Assembly: GCA_900544635.1 (NCBI GenBank)
Contig: UQVV01000068.1
Coordinates: 1-8,703, forward strand
Reading direction: 5' to 3'
Origin: an uncultured Cloacibacillus sp.
Lineage (GTDB): Bacteria; Synergistota; Synergistia; Synergistales; Synergistaceae
DNA: 8,703 bases
In this document: in pieces, positions 1-6,552 of the stretch
Numbering within the stretch: position 1 is the stretch's first letter
Layout of the letters: every line of letters begins with the position of its first letter
Translations under genes and position numbers: made by a program
Notes under the pieces: model-generated
Seen by the model: the letters and a program-made list of their open reading frames with translations, nothing else
What the model was told of the DNA's origin: nothing
Database searches by the model: none

Positions 1-82
1 GATCCTTTATCGTGTAGGTGTACTTGCCGGGGAATATTACGTCGGTGTTGACGTCGTCTCCGTATTTCCAGACTTTGCCCAT
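1..82 (-). CDS. Aconitase-family small subunit 2 (LeuD/HacB-like), 5' part only
   Basis: Only the first 27 codons are present; the gene continues past the left edge. It begins at ATG (82-80) and reads [20 protein letters not shown], then YTYTIKD. The GDDVNTDVI block is the N-terminal hallmark of the small (swivel) subunit of 3-isopropylmalate dehydratase/homoaconitase-type enzymes. The start lies 2 nt after the TAG of the large subunit, with a GGGAGG ribosome binding site inside the large-subunit 3' end, so the two are probably translationally coupled and form one heterodimeric hydro-lyase. The loop after the NTD motif, which contacts substrate in this family, reads KYTYTIKD here and KYLAETDP in the upstream small subunit. 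This suggests different substrate preference. The actual substrate cannot be named from this fragment. Confidence 0.85.
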   Translation of the reverse strand, partial: MGKVWKYGDDVNTDVIFPGKYTYTIKD

Positions 83-84
83 AA

Positions 85-1341
85 CTATAGCGCCTCCCTC
101 GGGTCTGTGATTTCGCCTTTTATCGCGGAAGCCGCGACTGTCATAGGGCTGGCGAGGTAGATGAAGCTCTCTTTGTCTCCCATGCGTCCCTTGAAGTTTC
201 TGTTCGCCGTGCTTATCGCAGTCTCGCCGGGCGCGAGGATGCCTTCGTGGTTGCCCATGCAGGGGCCGCAGCCCGGGTTGCATATCACGCAGCCGGCGTC
301 GAGCAGCGTGTCGAGGACGCCTTCGCGCATCGCCTGACGGTAGACTATCCACGAAGCGGGGATGACGACAGTGCGCACCGCGACTTTTTTATCTTTGAGG
401 ATTCCGGCGGCGAGGCGCATGTCCTCGATGCGCCCGTTGGTGCAGGAGCCGAGGAACGCCTCGTGTATCTTCGTTCCCTTGACCTCCGTGACGGGGGCCC
501 AGTTGTCCACGGTGTGCGGCTTCGCGACGCAGGGCACGATGTCGCCCAAGTCATAGCTGACTTCCTTCGCGTAGACCGCGTCGTCGTCGGCCCAGACGCA
601 TTCCCAGTTTGAATATTTTTCCTTGCCCTTTATCGCGTCGAGCACCTTTTGGTCCGGCTTGCAGACGGCGTTCTTCGCGCCGAACTCGACGCCCATGTTG
701 CATATCGTCATGCGCTCGGCGATGCTCATATCTTCGATGCCGGGCCCGTGGAATTCTACGCTCATATAGTCCGCGCCGTCGGCCTTGACGTCGCCGATGA
801 GCTTCAGTATGAAGTCTTTCGTCGAGACGCCGGGGTTGAATTTTCCCGCGACGGTCACCTTCATGCTCTCGGGCACCTTGAACCAGATTTTCCCCGTCGC
901 CCAGACCGCCGCCATCTCCGTGCGGCCGATGCCGGTCGAGAAGGCCCCGTACGCGCCGTAGGTGCAGGTGTGGCTGTCGCTGCCGACCATCACGAGGCCC
1001 GGGAGCGCGTAGCCCTCTTCGCAGATTTTCTGATGGCAGACGCCGCCGCCGCTCATTATGTCGTAGAGGTGCGGAATGCCCTGCTCCGCCGCGAACTCGC
1101 GCACTTCCTTATGGTTCACCGCGTGCGCGCTCGACGGGGCCGGTATCGCGTGGTCGAGGACGAAGCATATACGCTCGGGATATTTGACCTTCTCGACGCC
1201 TATCTTCTTAAAAGCGCGCGATATCGGGCCGCCGTTGTCATGGCTCATGCAGACGTCCGGCTCGACCGTGACGACCTCGTTCGCCCTGACCTCGTAGCCC
1301 GCGGCTCTGCCGAGAACCTTTTCAGCGAATGTCTTCCCCAT
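85..1341 (-). CDS. Aconitase-family large subunit 2 (3-isopropylmalate dehydratase / homoaconitase type, LeuC-like)
   Basis: A 418-residue protein, the usual length for the split archaeal-type LeuC/HacA large subunit. The family isomerises 2- and 3-hydroxy-dicarboxylates by dehydration and rehydration on a [4Fe-4S] cluster in the cytoplasm. All three cluster cysteines sit in consensus motifs: GSCTNGR (C300) and [13 protein letters not shown] (C358, C361). Other family blocks are visible: HQ in GVCHQK (103-104), [10 protein letters not shown] (121-130), [11 protein letters not shown] (148-158) and [12 protein letters not shown] (377-388). The ATG start has AAGGAGG 8 nt upstream. It follows small subunit 1 by 26 nt and precedes its own small subunit by 2 nt. 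Candidate substrates are isopropylmalate, homocitrate, dimethylmalate or a related acid. Location in a GntR/FadR-controlled operon suggests catabolism rather than leucine synthesis, but that is inference. Confidence 0.93.
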   Translation of the reverse strand: MGKTFAEKVLGRAAGYEVRANEVVTVEPDVCMSHDNGGPISRAFKKIGVEKVKYPERICFVLDHAIPAPSSAHAVNHKEVREFAAEQGIPHLYDIMSGGGVCHQKICEEGYALPGLVMVGSDSHTCTYGAYGAFSTGIGRTEMAAVWATGKIWFKVPESMKVTVAGKFNPGVSTKDFILKLIGDVKADGADYMSVEFHGPGIEDMSIAERMTICNMGVEFGAKNAVCKPDQKVLDAIKGKEKYSNWECVWADDDAVYAKEVSYDLGDIVPCVAKPHTVDNWAPVTEVKGTKIHEAFLGSCTNGRIEDMRLAAGILKDKKVAVRTVVIPASWIVYRQAMREGVLDTLLDAGCVICNPGCGPCMGNHEGILAPGETAISTANRNFKGRMGDKESFIYLASPMTVAASAIKGEITDPREAL

Positions 1342-1367
1342 AGGCTTATCCTCCTTCAGTCCGCGGC

Positions 1368-1895
1368 TTACTTCTCCGCCGCCACCTTGGCCTTCATGTA
1401 GTTCATGAGGCCGCCCGCCTGCATTATGTCGTTTTCGAGGTTGCTGACGGCGTCGCCGTGGAAGGTTTCGCCGTTCGCCGCGTCCTTTATCGTGCCGGTC
1501 GAGAGCTCGACCTCAAGCTCGTCGCCGTCCTTTATCTTTCCGGCCTTAATCGCATCGGACAGCCCCTTTACGAAAAGCACGGGGTAGCCGTTGTTTATCG
1601 CGTTCCTGTAATAGATGCGGCTGCACGTCTCGGCGAGTACGCACGGGACGCCCGCGTATTCGAGGCAGTAGACGGCGTGCTCGCGGCTGGAACCGCAGCC
1701 GAAGTTCTTGCCCGCGACGACGAAGTCTCCGGGCTTCACTTCCTTCGCGAAGTTTTCCTTGCCGGGATAGTATTCGAAAGCGTACTGCGGCATATTCTTC
1801 GGGTCGGTCTCCGCGAGATATTTATTGTGATAGATGAGGTCCGTGTCCACGTCGTCGCCGAAGACCCACGCTCTGCCTTTCAAAATTTCGCCCAT
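1368..1895 (-). CDS. Aconitase-family small subunit 1 (3-isopropylmalate dehydratase small-subunit type, LeuD-like)
   Basis: A 175-residue swivel subunit of normal length. N-terminal GDDVDTDLI (13-21) is followed by the substrate-specificity loop HNKYLAETDP (23-32). The active-site loop GKNFGCGSSREHA (62-74) supplies the substrate-binding Ser/Arg. SRIYYRNAINNGYPVL (92-107) and the C-terminal DIMQAGGLMNYMK complete the fold. It acts as a heterodimer or heterotetramer with a large subunit, most simply the one encoded just upstream (gap 15 nt, AGGAGG 9-10 nt before the ATG). The loop YLAET is neither the typical LeuD nor the YLRT/S loop associated with homoaconitase as I remember it, so the substrate is left open. 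It is the third structural gene of the minus-strand operon. Confidence 0.92.
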   Translation of the reverse strand: MGEILKGRAWVFGDDVDTDLIYHNKYLAETDPKNMPQYAFEYYPGKENFAKEVKPGDFVVAGKNFGCGSSREHAVYCLEYAGVPCVLAETCSRIYYRNAINNGYPVLFVKGLSDAIKAGKIKDGDELEVELSTGTIKDAANGETFHGDAVSNLENDIMQAGGLMNYMKAKVAAEK

Positions 1896-1910
1896 AACGC
1901 TCTTCCTCCT

Positions 1911-3191
1911 CTACTTCAATATCTCTCTCGGGTCGGCGATGCAGCCGCGCACCGCCGTCGCCATCGCCGTCATCGGGCTCATGAGGTAGGTGTGGCTGCC
2001 CTTGCCGACCTTGCCGATGAAGTTGCGGTTCGTCGTCGAGCAGCCGACGTCGCCCGACGGCATAGCGCCGTAGTGCTCCGCGGTGCAGAGCGAGCATGTC
2101 GGGTTCGTGAAGACTATGCCGGCGCGCAGGAAGTCCGCCGCCATGCCCTCCTCGACGCAGCGGAGCTGGACCTCCGTCGTCGCTGGAGTGATTATCGTGC
2201 GCACCGACGGGCAGACCTTGCCGCCGCCCGCCATGAGCACGTCGTGCGCCGCCTTGATGTCCTCGTAGCGCCCGTTCGAGCAGGAACCGATATGCACCTG
2301 GTCGACGTGCGTGCCGGCTATCTCGCTCACCGGCTTGACGTTGTCGGGCGCGTCGGGGCAGGAGGCCATCGGTTCGAGCTCGTTCACGTCGTAATGCAGC
2401 ACGCGGCAGTATTCGGCGTCGGGGTCGGCCTTGAGCTCTTCGGCGAGCTTTTCGACCTCCGGCCCAGCGCGCTCGGCGAGCCACCTAAGCACCTCGCCGT
2501 TCGGCATTATGAGCGGGACCTTGCCGCTCATCTCCGTGACCATAGAGCAGAGCGTGATGCGCTCGGCGAGCGTCGCGTTTTCGATCGTATCTCCGGTGAA
2601 CTCGACCGCGAGGAAGTCCATGCCGCCCGCGCCCAAGTCGCCGACTATCTTGGTGAGCAGGTCTCTCATGCAGACGCCTTTTTTGAACTTTCCCGTAACT
2701 TCGATCTTCATCGTCTCGGGAACGCGGAACCAGTTGATGCCCGCGATGTAGGATGCGGCTATGTCCGAGTTGCCGACGCCGGTCGCGAAAGCTCCGACCG
2801 CGCCCAAAAGGTTCATGTGGCTGTCCGTGCCGAGCACGACGTCGCCGGGCTTTATCATTCCGGCTTCGAGCATGACGTGCTGCCCGATGCCGTGGTTTAT
2901 GTCGAAGAGGCGCGTTACGCCCTGCCGTTTGCAGAACTCACGGATGATCTTCTGGTTGGCCGCAACCTTCTCGGAATGCGCGGGGGCCTGGAGGTCGAAG
3001 GTGAAAGCGAGCTTGTCGGGGTCCCAGACCTTCGCATCCTTGCCCATCTCTTTCTCGAACTGGAGCACGACGTTCGCGCCGCCGAAGTCGCGGCATGTCG
3101 CCCAGTCTATCCTGCACCATACGCGGTCCCCGACCTTCACGGGATGGCCCGAGGCGCGCTCCATAATCTTCATTATCGACGTCTTGCCCAT
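1911..3191 (-). CDS. Aconitase-family large subunit 1, divergent LeuC-like paralogue
   Basis: A 426-residue large subunit paralogous to the one at 85-1341. Shared blocks include GTDSHMNLLGAVGAFATG (121-138), WFRVPE (154-159), GSCSNGRYEDI (302-312), STTNRNFIGKVGKGS (385-399) and the end block ADPREILK. The three expected cluster cysteines are present (C304, C366, C369), but their surroundings deviate from consensus. CTN has become [14 protein letters not shown] has become TCSLCTAEHYG, the HQ pair reads QH (GIGQHV), and SHTCTYGA reads SHMNLLGA. The gene appears intact, so this looks like functional divergence rather than decay. The ATG has an AAAGGGG site 9-10 nt upstream and lies 34 nt after the HD gene. 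It probably forms a hydro-lyase with small subunit 1. A 2,3-dimethylmalate- or citramalate-type dehydratase is one possibility, not demonstrated. Confidence 0.9.
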   Translation of the reverse strand: MGKTSIMKIMERASGHPVKVGDRVWCRIDWATCRDFGGANVVLQFEKEMGKDAKVWDPDKLAFTFDLQAPAHSEKVAANQKIIREFCKRQGVTRLFDINHGIGQHVMLEAGMIKPGDVVLGTDSHMNLLGAVGAFATGVGNSDIAASYIAGINWFRVPETMKIEVTGKFKKGVCMRDLLTKIVGDLGAGGMDFLAVEFTGDTIENATLAERITLCSMVTEMSGKVPLIMPNGEVLRWLAERAGPEVEKLAEELKADPDAEYCRVLHYDVNELEPMASCPDAPDNVKPVSEIAGTHVDQVHIGSCSNGRYEDIKAAHDVLMAGGGKVCPSVRTIITPATTEVQLRCVEEGMAADFLRAGIVFTNPTCSLCTAEHYGAMPSGDVGCSTTNRNFIGKVGKGSHTYLMSPMTAMATAVRGCIADPREILK

Positions 3192-3225
3192 TGCGTTTAT
3201 CCCCTTTCGCAGTCCGCGAAGATTC

Positions 3226-3786
3226 TTATTTCATACCGAGGAACGACTTGATCGACTCGAAGTTGATGAAGTCCGCCTTGTTCACGACGACCGCCTCGGG
3301 GCTGCGCAGCGTGCCGTCGCCCTCGTGCGCGTGGTTCGCGATGATGTGCCCCACCTCGTCGGGCAACCCGTTGCGCAGCGCGATGACCGTGCCGGAGAAC
3401 GGATGGCGCAGATTTTTTCCACAGCGCGACTTCACCGTCTCGCCCGCGCCGTTCTTCTCGTACTCGACGAGCTTGCCGACGTCGTGCAGCAGCGCGCCCG
3501 CGACGAGCAGATCGTTGTCCATGCGGAACTTTTCGTCCTTCGCCGCGTAAATGGCGTTGAACTCGTCCATCGCGAGCTTCGCGATGCGCGTCACGCCGCG
3601 CACGTGCGCGAGATAGCTGAACGGGCAGTTCGGGATGAGCAGAGTGAACGGAATCCTGTCCATATCCTCGGGCTCCCAGCCGCCGCTTCTCAGTCCGTCC
3701 TCGATAGCCGCGACGACCTTGTCGCGCATGGCCTCGTCGTGAATCCATTCGATTTCCGGGAACAACTCCCTTATCTTCTCTTTCAT
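3226..3786 (-). CDS. HD-domain metal-dependent phosphohydrolase-like protein
   Basis: A 186-residue soluble protein with the complete HD metal-ligand series: H61 (SYLAHVRG), H101-D102 (LLHDVGK), H128 (LRHPFSG), H152/H154 (NHAHEGD) and D172 (NKADFIN). HD proteins hydrolyse phosphate esters of nucleotides or other small molecules. No second catalytic or sensory domain, signal peptide or membrane segment is visible. It lies between the GntR regulator (36-nt gap) and the first dehydratase large subunit (34-nt gap) and has a GGGAGG site 9 nt before its ATG, so it is co-transcribed. Why a phosphohydrolase belongs in a hydroxy-acid dehydratase operon is not clear: it may remove a phosphorylated side product, or act on a nucleotide or acyl-phosphate linked to the pathway. 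The substrate is unknown. Confidence 0.88.
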   Translation of the reverse strand: MKEKIRELFPEIEWIHDEAMRDKVVAAIEDGLRSGGWEPEDMDRIPFTLLIPNCPFSYLAHVRGVTRIAKLAMDEFNAIYAAKDEKFRMDNDLLVAGALLHDVGKLVEYEKNGAGETVKSRCGKNLRHPFSGTVIALRNGLPDEVGHIIANHAHEGDGTLRSPEAVVVNKADFINFESIKSFLGMK

Positions 3787-3822
3787 GCCTTCTTCCTCCC
3801 GTTCAGTCTCTTCCGTATATTT

Positions 3823-4521
3823 TTATATGCCCGCCGCGATGCCTTTGTGCAGCGTGCGGTATATCCTGTCGATGTGGCGCGACGCGGCCTCGCGCGCGCG
3901 CTCCGCGTCGTGGTCGAGGATGGCGTCGTACATCTCGCGGTGCTCGTTGAGGAACGCGCCCTTGTCGTCGAGCAGGTTGTAAATCCTCTCGTGCGTCGCG
4001 AGTATCAGGTCGAAATTCATGCGCGTGATGTTGACGAAGACGAAGTTATGCGTCGCCTCCGCGAGCACGAGGTGGAAGTCGAAGTCCGCCTGCGCGCGGT
4101 CGCGCGGAAGCGCGAGGTGCTCCTCCGTCGCAGTGATGACGCGCAGCAGCCGCATGAGGTCCGACGGCGTCGCGCGCATCGCGCTCTCGCCCGCGATGGC
4201 CGGGTCGAGAATGCGCCGCGCCTCCATAAGCTCGAGAATCGCCGAGTCCTCGAGCTGAATCCCCTTGCGCTGGTCCTCGGCTATCTCGCGCGGCTGACGC
4301 ACGAAACGCCCCTTGCCCGCTATCGACTCTATGAGCCCGAGCAGCTCCATGACGCGGAACGCCTCGCGCAGCGAGCTGCGGCTCACGCCGAAGGTCTCCA
4401 TCAGCTGGCGCTCCGACGGAAGCGGGTCGCCCGGGAGCAGACGCCCGTCGGCGATTTCCTCCTTCAGCTTCTCCACAACTTTTTCATAAATTCTCGTAGT
4501 CTTTACGGACGATTCCATCAT
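3823..4521 (-). CDS. GntR-family transcriptional regulator, FadR/FCD subfamily
   Basis: A 232-residue one-component regulator. The N-terminal winged helix (about 8-76) carries the GntR signature: LLPGDPLPSERQL, then FGVSRSSLREAFRVMELLGL, then GKGRFV. The C-terminal all-helical FCD ligand domain (about 93-225) has the metal/carboxylate ligands D146, H150, H194 and H216 in the usual D-x3-H...H...H spacing. FCD regulators commonly sense carboxylic acids, which fits an operon of hydroxy-acid dehydratases. I chose ATG 4521 because AGGAGG (4537-4532) sits 10 nt upstream; a TTG at 4530 is only 1 nt from that site, and ATG 4518 is also possible. It is the first gene of the operon and probably autoregulatory through the palindrome just upstream. 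Confidence 0.93.
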   Translation of the reverse strand: MMESSVKTTRIYEKVVEKLKEEIADGRLLPGDPLPSERQLMETFGVSRSSLREAFRVMELLGLIESIAGKGRFVRQPREIAEDQRKGIQLEDSAILELMEARRILDPAIAGESAMRATPSDLMRLLRVITATEEHLALPRDRAQADFDFHLVLAEATHNFVFVNITRMNFDLILATHERIYNLLDDKGAFLNEHREMYDAILDHDAERAREAASRHIDRIYRTLHKGIAAGI

Positions 4522-4538
4522 TGTGAACAAACCTCCTA

Positions 4539-4553
4539 ACTGGGTTGCCCAGT
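4539..4553. promoter_or_regulatory. Probable operator for the GntR/FadR-type regulator
   Basis: The sequence ACTGGGTTGCCCAGT is a perfect 6+3+6 inverted repeat. Its core TGGGTTGCCCA fits the TNGTNNNACNA type of FadR-subfamily operator apart from the symmetric T-to-G / A-to-C change. It covers the predicted start of transcription of the minus-strand operon and lies directly upstream of the regulator's ribosome binding site. That placement is what an autorepressor needs. Confidence 0.65.
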
Positions 4554-4557
4554 CTAC

Positions 4558-4586
4558 TATATACTACTTTACAAGCGGCTTTGCAA
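4558..4586 (-). promoter_or_regulatory. Sigma70-type promoter of the GntR-HD-dehydratase operon
   Basis: On the minus strand a -35 box TTGCAA (4586-4581) and a -10 box TATATA (4563-4558) are separated by exactly 17 bp. Transcription would start near 4551, inside the palindromic operator, about 30 nt before the regulator's ATG. The boxes match consensus at 4/6 each; TATAGT at 4561-4556 is an alternative -10 box with 19-bp spacing. Confidence 0.55.
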
Positions 4587-4589
4587 GCG
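4566..4589 (-). repeat. Tandem 12-bp direct repeat in the operon promoter
   Basis: Read on the minus strand, CGCTTGCAAAGC is followed immediately by CGCTTGTAAAGT: two head-to-tail 12-mers with two mismatches. They span the -35 box and the spacer. This may be a binding site for a second regulator, or a small promoter duplication. Confidence 0.5.
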
Positions 4590-4622
4590 AATATTAAAAC
4601 TCTAAATTATCCGAAAATTTAA

Positions 4623-4668
4623 CGGCGCTTCACGCGAACAATAAATCCTACGATTTGTGAACGCGCCG
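4623..4668. repeat. Imperfect inverted repeat in the divergent intergenic region
   Basis: CGGCGCTTCAC (4623-4633) pairs with GTGAACGCGCCG (4657-4668), with one bulged base, around a 23-nt AT-rich centre. It sits upstream of the minus-strand operon promoter and about 110 bp upstream of the plus-strand promoter. It is not followed by a T-tract, so a terminator is unlikely; an operator pair or a relic stem is possible. No gene is visible between 4522 and 4934. Confidence 0.4.
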
Positions 4669-4777
4669 CATATTCGCTCTGCGTCCGATTTTATCATACT
4701 TTCGCAAAAATTGCCGCGCCTTGCCGAACGTGGTCGAAGGGCGCGCGGTTTATGCGGGCCGCTCTAATGTACGGCCT

Positions 4778-4806
4778 TTCACATATTGTCAGACCGGTCT
4801 TAAATT
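4778..4806 (+). promoter_or_regulatory. Probable promoter of the radical SAM gene with palindromic spacer
   Basis: TTCACA (4778-4783) and TAAATT (4801-4806) are separated by 17 bp. The last 10 bp of the spacer, AGACCGGTCT (4791-4800), form a perfect palindrome ending at the -10 box, a classical position for a repressor or a MerR-type activator. The predicted start near 4813 gives a leader of about 120 nt. Confidence 0.45.
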
Positions 4807-4834
4807 TTGCGCGCCTTCCGCGATTTCGGGCGCG

Positions 4835-4900
4835 GGCGCTGGATTTAGCGCCGCGCGCGGTGTACCATGAAACGGCGGCGAAGCGCGGGAACTTCCGCGC
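4835..4900 (+). other. Structured leader of the radical SAM gene
   Basis: Two perfect 6-bp hairpins lie in the presumed 5' leader: GGCGCT-ggattt-AGCGCC (4835-4852) and GCGCGG-gaactt-CCGCGC (4883-4900). The second ends about 14 nt before the AAGGAAGGGA ribosome-binding region. No known riboswitch consensus was recognised. The reading frame upstream of 4935 is open but looks non-coding in composition. Confidence 0.35.
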
Positions 4901-4934
4901 GCCGCTCTTAATTAAGGAAGGGAACGGGACGACG

Positions 4935-6254
4935 ATGAACATTTATGTCCGTACCAATAAATCGACGGCCGGGCCGTCGGCCTTCGTCACGCAGGAAGAT
5001 TTGCTCGCGCTGCGCGGCGCGCGCGTACTCGGCGTAAATCCGCCGGTGCGCGACTTCGCCTTCATGGACCTCTGGTCGAAGCCGCTCGGCCTGCTCTACC
5101 TGCTTCAGAGCCTGCGCGCGGAAAACTCCGTCGCGCTGCTCGACTGCGTATGGGAGGCGCGCGCGGGGCTGAAAACCTACGGGCGGCAGAAGACGGCGAA
5201 GCACGAGATAGAAAAGCCCGCGCCATACGCCGGAGTGCGCCGCCGCTATTTCCACTTCGGCCCGGCGCGCGAGGAAATCGCCGCGAAGCTCGCGAAGATG
5301 GAAACGCCCGACGTTATCCTCGTAACGTCGGTGATGACCTACTGGTATTTGGGCGTGAAGTGGATTATAGAGCTGCTGCGCGAAATTTTCCCGGCGGCGA
5401 AAATCGTCCTCGGCGGCGTCTACGCGTCGCTCTGCCCCGAGCACGCGGCTGCGCTCAGCGCGGACTGCGTAGTGCGCGGACGCGCGGAGCCCGCCGCGCC
5501 ATACCCCGCGATGGATTTGTACGGCGCGATAGACTACGGCGTCTCGATGACCTCCTTCGGCTGCCCCTTCTCGTGCGGCTACTGCGCCTCTGGGATTTTA
5601 TGGCCGCGCTACCGCCGCCGCACGCTCGCGGAAGCTCTCGCCGAAATCGAATACCAGACGGCGCTCGGCGCGCGCGACATAGCCTTCTACGACGACGCGC
5701 TGCTGCTTGGAAAAGAGGAATTCTTCTACCCGCTATGCCGCGAGCTCTCCGCGCGGTACGGCGGCACGCTGCGCCTGCATACGCCCAACGGCCTGCACGT
5801 GCGCCAGATCGACGGGCGCTGCGCGCAGACGCTCGCTGAGAGCAACTTCAAGACGATACGCCTGTCGCTTGAAAGCATCGACCCGAAAATAGCGCGCGAA
5901 AGCTCCGGCAAGGTCGCGCGCGAAGAATACGCCGCCGCCGTCAAAAACCTCCGCGCCGCGGGCTACACGCCCGAGGACTGCGAAACCTACATCCTCGCTG
6001 GACTTCCGGGGCAGGACATACAGTCTGTGAAAGACACCATAAACTTCGTCTGGGACAACGGCGGCGTGCCGAAGCTCGCGGAATTCTCCCCCATCCCCGG
6101 CACGCCGCTCTTCGAAGCCGCCGCGCGAAAACTCCCAGCGCTGCGCTCCGAGCCGCTGCTTCAGAACAACTCCGTCTACTGCTCCTACTTCTCGCACGAC
6201 ATAACGCCCGCCGAACTCCAGGAGCTCAAGGACATGACGAAGCGGCGAAGGTGA
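4935..6254 (+). CDS. B12-binding-domain-like radical SAM protein of unknown substrate
   Basis: A 439-residue protein from ATG 4935. The same frame is open 61 codons further upstream, but that part overlaps the leader hairpins and promoter. I prefer 4935 because AAGGAAGGGA lies about 11 nt upstream. Residues about 30-185 resemble the Rossmann-like B12-binding domain of class-B radical SAM enzymes (VLGVNPP at 31-37, LGLLYLLQSLR at 51-61, PDVILVTSVMTYW at 125-137, KIVLGGVYASLCPEH at 156-170). The corrinoid DxHxxG motif is missing, as in other members that lack it or use base-off cobalamin. The radical SAM core carries CPFSCGYC (C210, C214, C217), a [4Fe-4S] site for reductive cleavage of S-adenosylmethionine. 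Later core elements include FYDDALLL (251-258) and LAGLPGQ (354-360). No membrane segment. It is transcribed alone, divergently from the dehydratase operon; no functional link is evident. Confidence 0.88.
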   Translation: MNIYVRTNKSTAGPSAFVTQEDLLALRGARVLGVNPPVRDFAFMDLWSKPLGLLYLLQSLRAENSVALLDCVWEARAGLKTYGRQKTAKHEIEKPAPYAGVRRRYFHFGPAREEIAAKLAKMETPDVILVTSVMTYWYLGVKWIIELLREIFPAAKIVLGGVYASLCPEHAAALSADCVVRGRAEPAAPYPAMDLYGAIDYGVSMTSFGCPFSCGYCASGILWPRYRRRTLAEALAEIEYQTALGARDIAFYDDALLLGKEEFFYPLCRELSARYGGTLRLHTPNGLHVRQIDGRCAQTLAESNFKTIRLSLESIDPKIARESSGKVAREEYAAAVKNLRAAGYTPEDCETYILAGLPGQDIQSVKDTINFVWDNGGVPKLAEFSPIPGTPLFEAAARKLPALRSEPLLQNNSVYCSYFSHDITPAELQELKDMTKRRR

Positions 6255-6314
6255 CATAATAAGAGCTTTTATAAATTTAGTAAACATTCTGTGCTGTCCG
6301 ACGTAAACAAGCTG

Positions 6315-6320
6315 TATAAT
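6315..6320 (+). promoter_or_regulatory. Perfect -10 box upstream of the 53-codon ORF
   Basis: TATAAT stands 70 bp before the GTG of the small ORF in an otherwise gene-free stretch after the radical SAM gene. No convincing -35 box lies at 16-18 bp, so the promoter is weak or activator-dependent. The sequence ACGTAAACAA just upstream (6301-6309) resembles part of the recombinase repeat at 7989. Confidence 0.4.
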
Positions 6321-6336
6321 GTCCTCTGACGGACTC

Positions 6337-6382
6337 TCGAGGTAAGGGGCCTCGAAGTATGAAGTTTCTCCCAAAAGGGAGG
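6337..6382 (+). promoter_or_regulatory. Leader hairpins, one overlapping the ribosome binding site of the small ORF
   Basis: TCGAGG (6337-6342) pairs with CCTCGA (6350-6355). Immediately downstream CTCCC-aaaa-GGGAG forms a tight hairpin whose 3' arm is part of the Shine-Dalgarno GGGAGG (6377-6382). Folding would hide the site and limit translation. Sequestered ribosome binding sites are common in mRNAs for toxic small peptides. Confidence 0.45.
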
Positions 6383-6390
6383 TGAACTGC

Positions 6391-6552
6391 GTGGCAAACA
6401 GCGACGCTAAAGCCTCTCGGAAACGCCGAAGCGAATGGAGACATTTGAAAAGGCGAGAGGGACGTAACTTCTGCGCGCGACTGCTCCGTTACGTCCCTCT
6501 GTTGAGCCTATTACTGAGGATGCTCGAATTCATATTCAAGTACCTCAGGTAG
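6391..6552 (+). CDS. Putative 53-aa basic/hydrophobic small peptide
   Basis: A GTG-started ORF with GGGAGG 8 nt upstream, the best-placed ribosome binding site in this gap. The first half is strongly basic (SRKRRSEWRHLKRREGR at 9-25). The second half is hydrophobic with regularly spaced Arg/Lys (LLRYVPLLSLLL at 31-42, then RMLEFIFKYLR to the end) and could be a membrane-inserted or amphipathic helix. I do not recognise the family. It overlaps a perfect 13-bp inverted repeat, and its TAG stop lies in a 9-bp hairpin, so the stretch could instead be a structured RNA with a fortuitous ORF. A strong-looking opposite promoter at 6570-6599 would make antisense RNA to its 3' half, which suggests a type I toxin-like unit. 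It is far too short for most annotation cut-offs. Confidence 0.4.
   Translation: MANSDAKASRKRRSEWRHLKRREGRNFCARLLRYVPLLSLLLRMLEFIFKYLR

Noticed and set aside
3206..3220. TTCGC-agtcc-GCGAA hairpin between the HD gene and dehydratase large subunit 1
   Set aside because: Only 5 bp with a 5-nt loop and no T-tract; too weak to support an intra-operon terminator or processing site.
247..3251. Long plus-strand open frames opposite the dehydratase genes (247-612, 649-1401, 1458-3251)
   Set aside because: They are shadows produced by GC-rich codon use. The minus-strand frames carry clear family motifs and ribosome binding sites; the plus frames show only Arg/Ala/Val/Asp-rich low-information sequence.
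4752..4934. N-terminal extension of the radical SAM frame upstream of 4935
   Set aside because: It overlaps the predicted promoter and leader hairpins, lacks a ribosome binding site at 4752, and the family-like sequence begins only after 4935.
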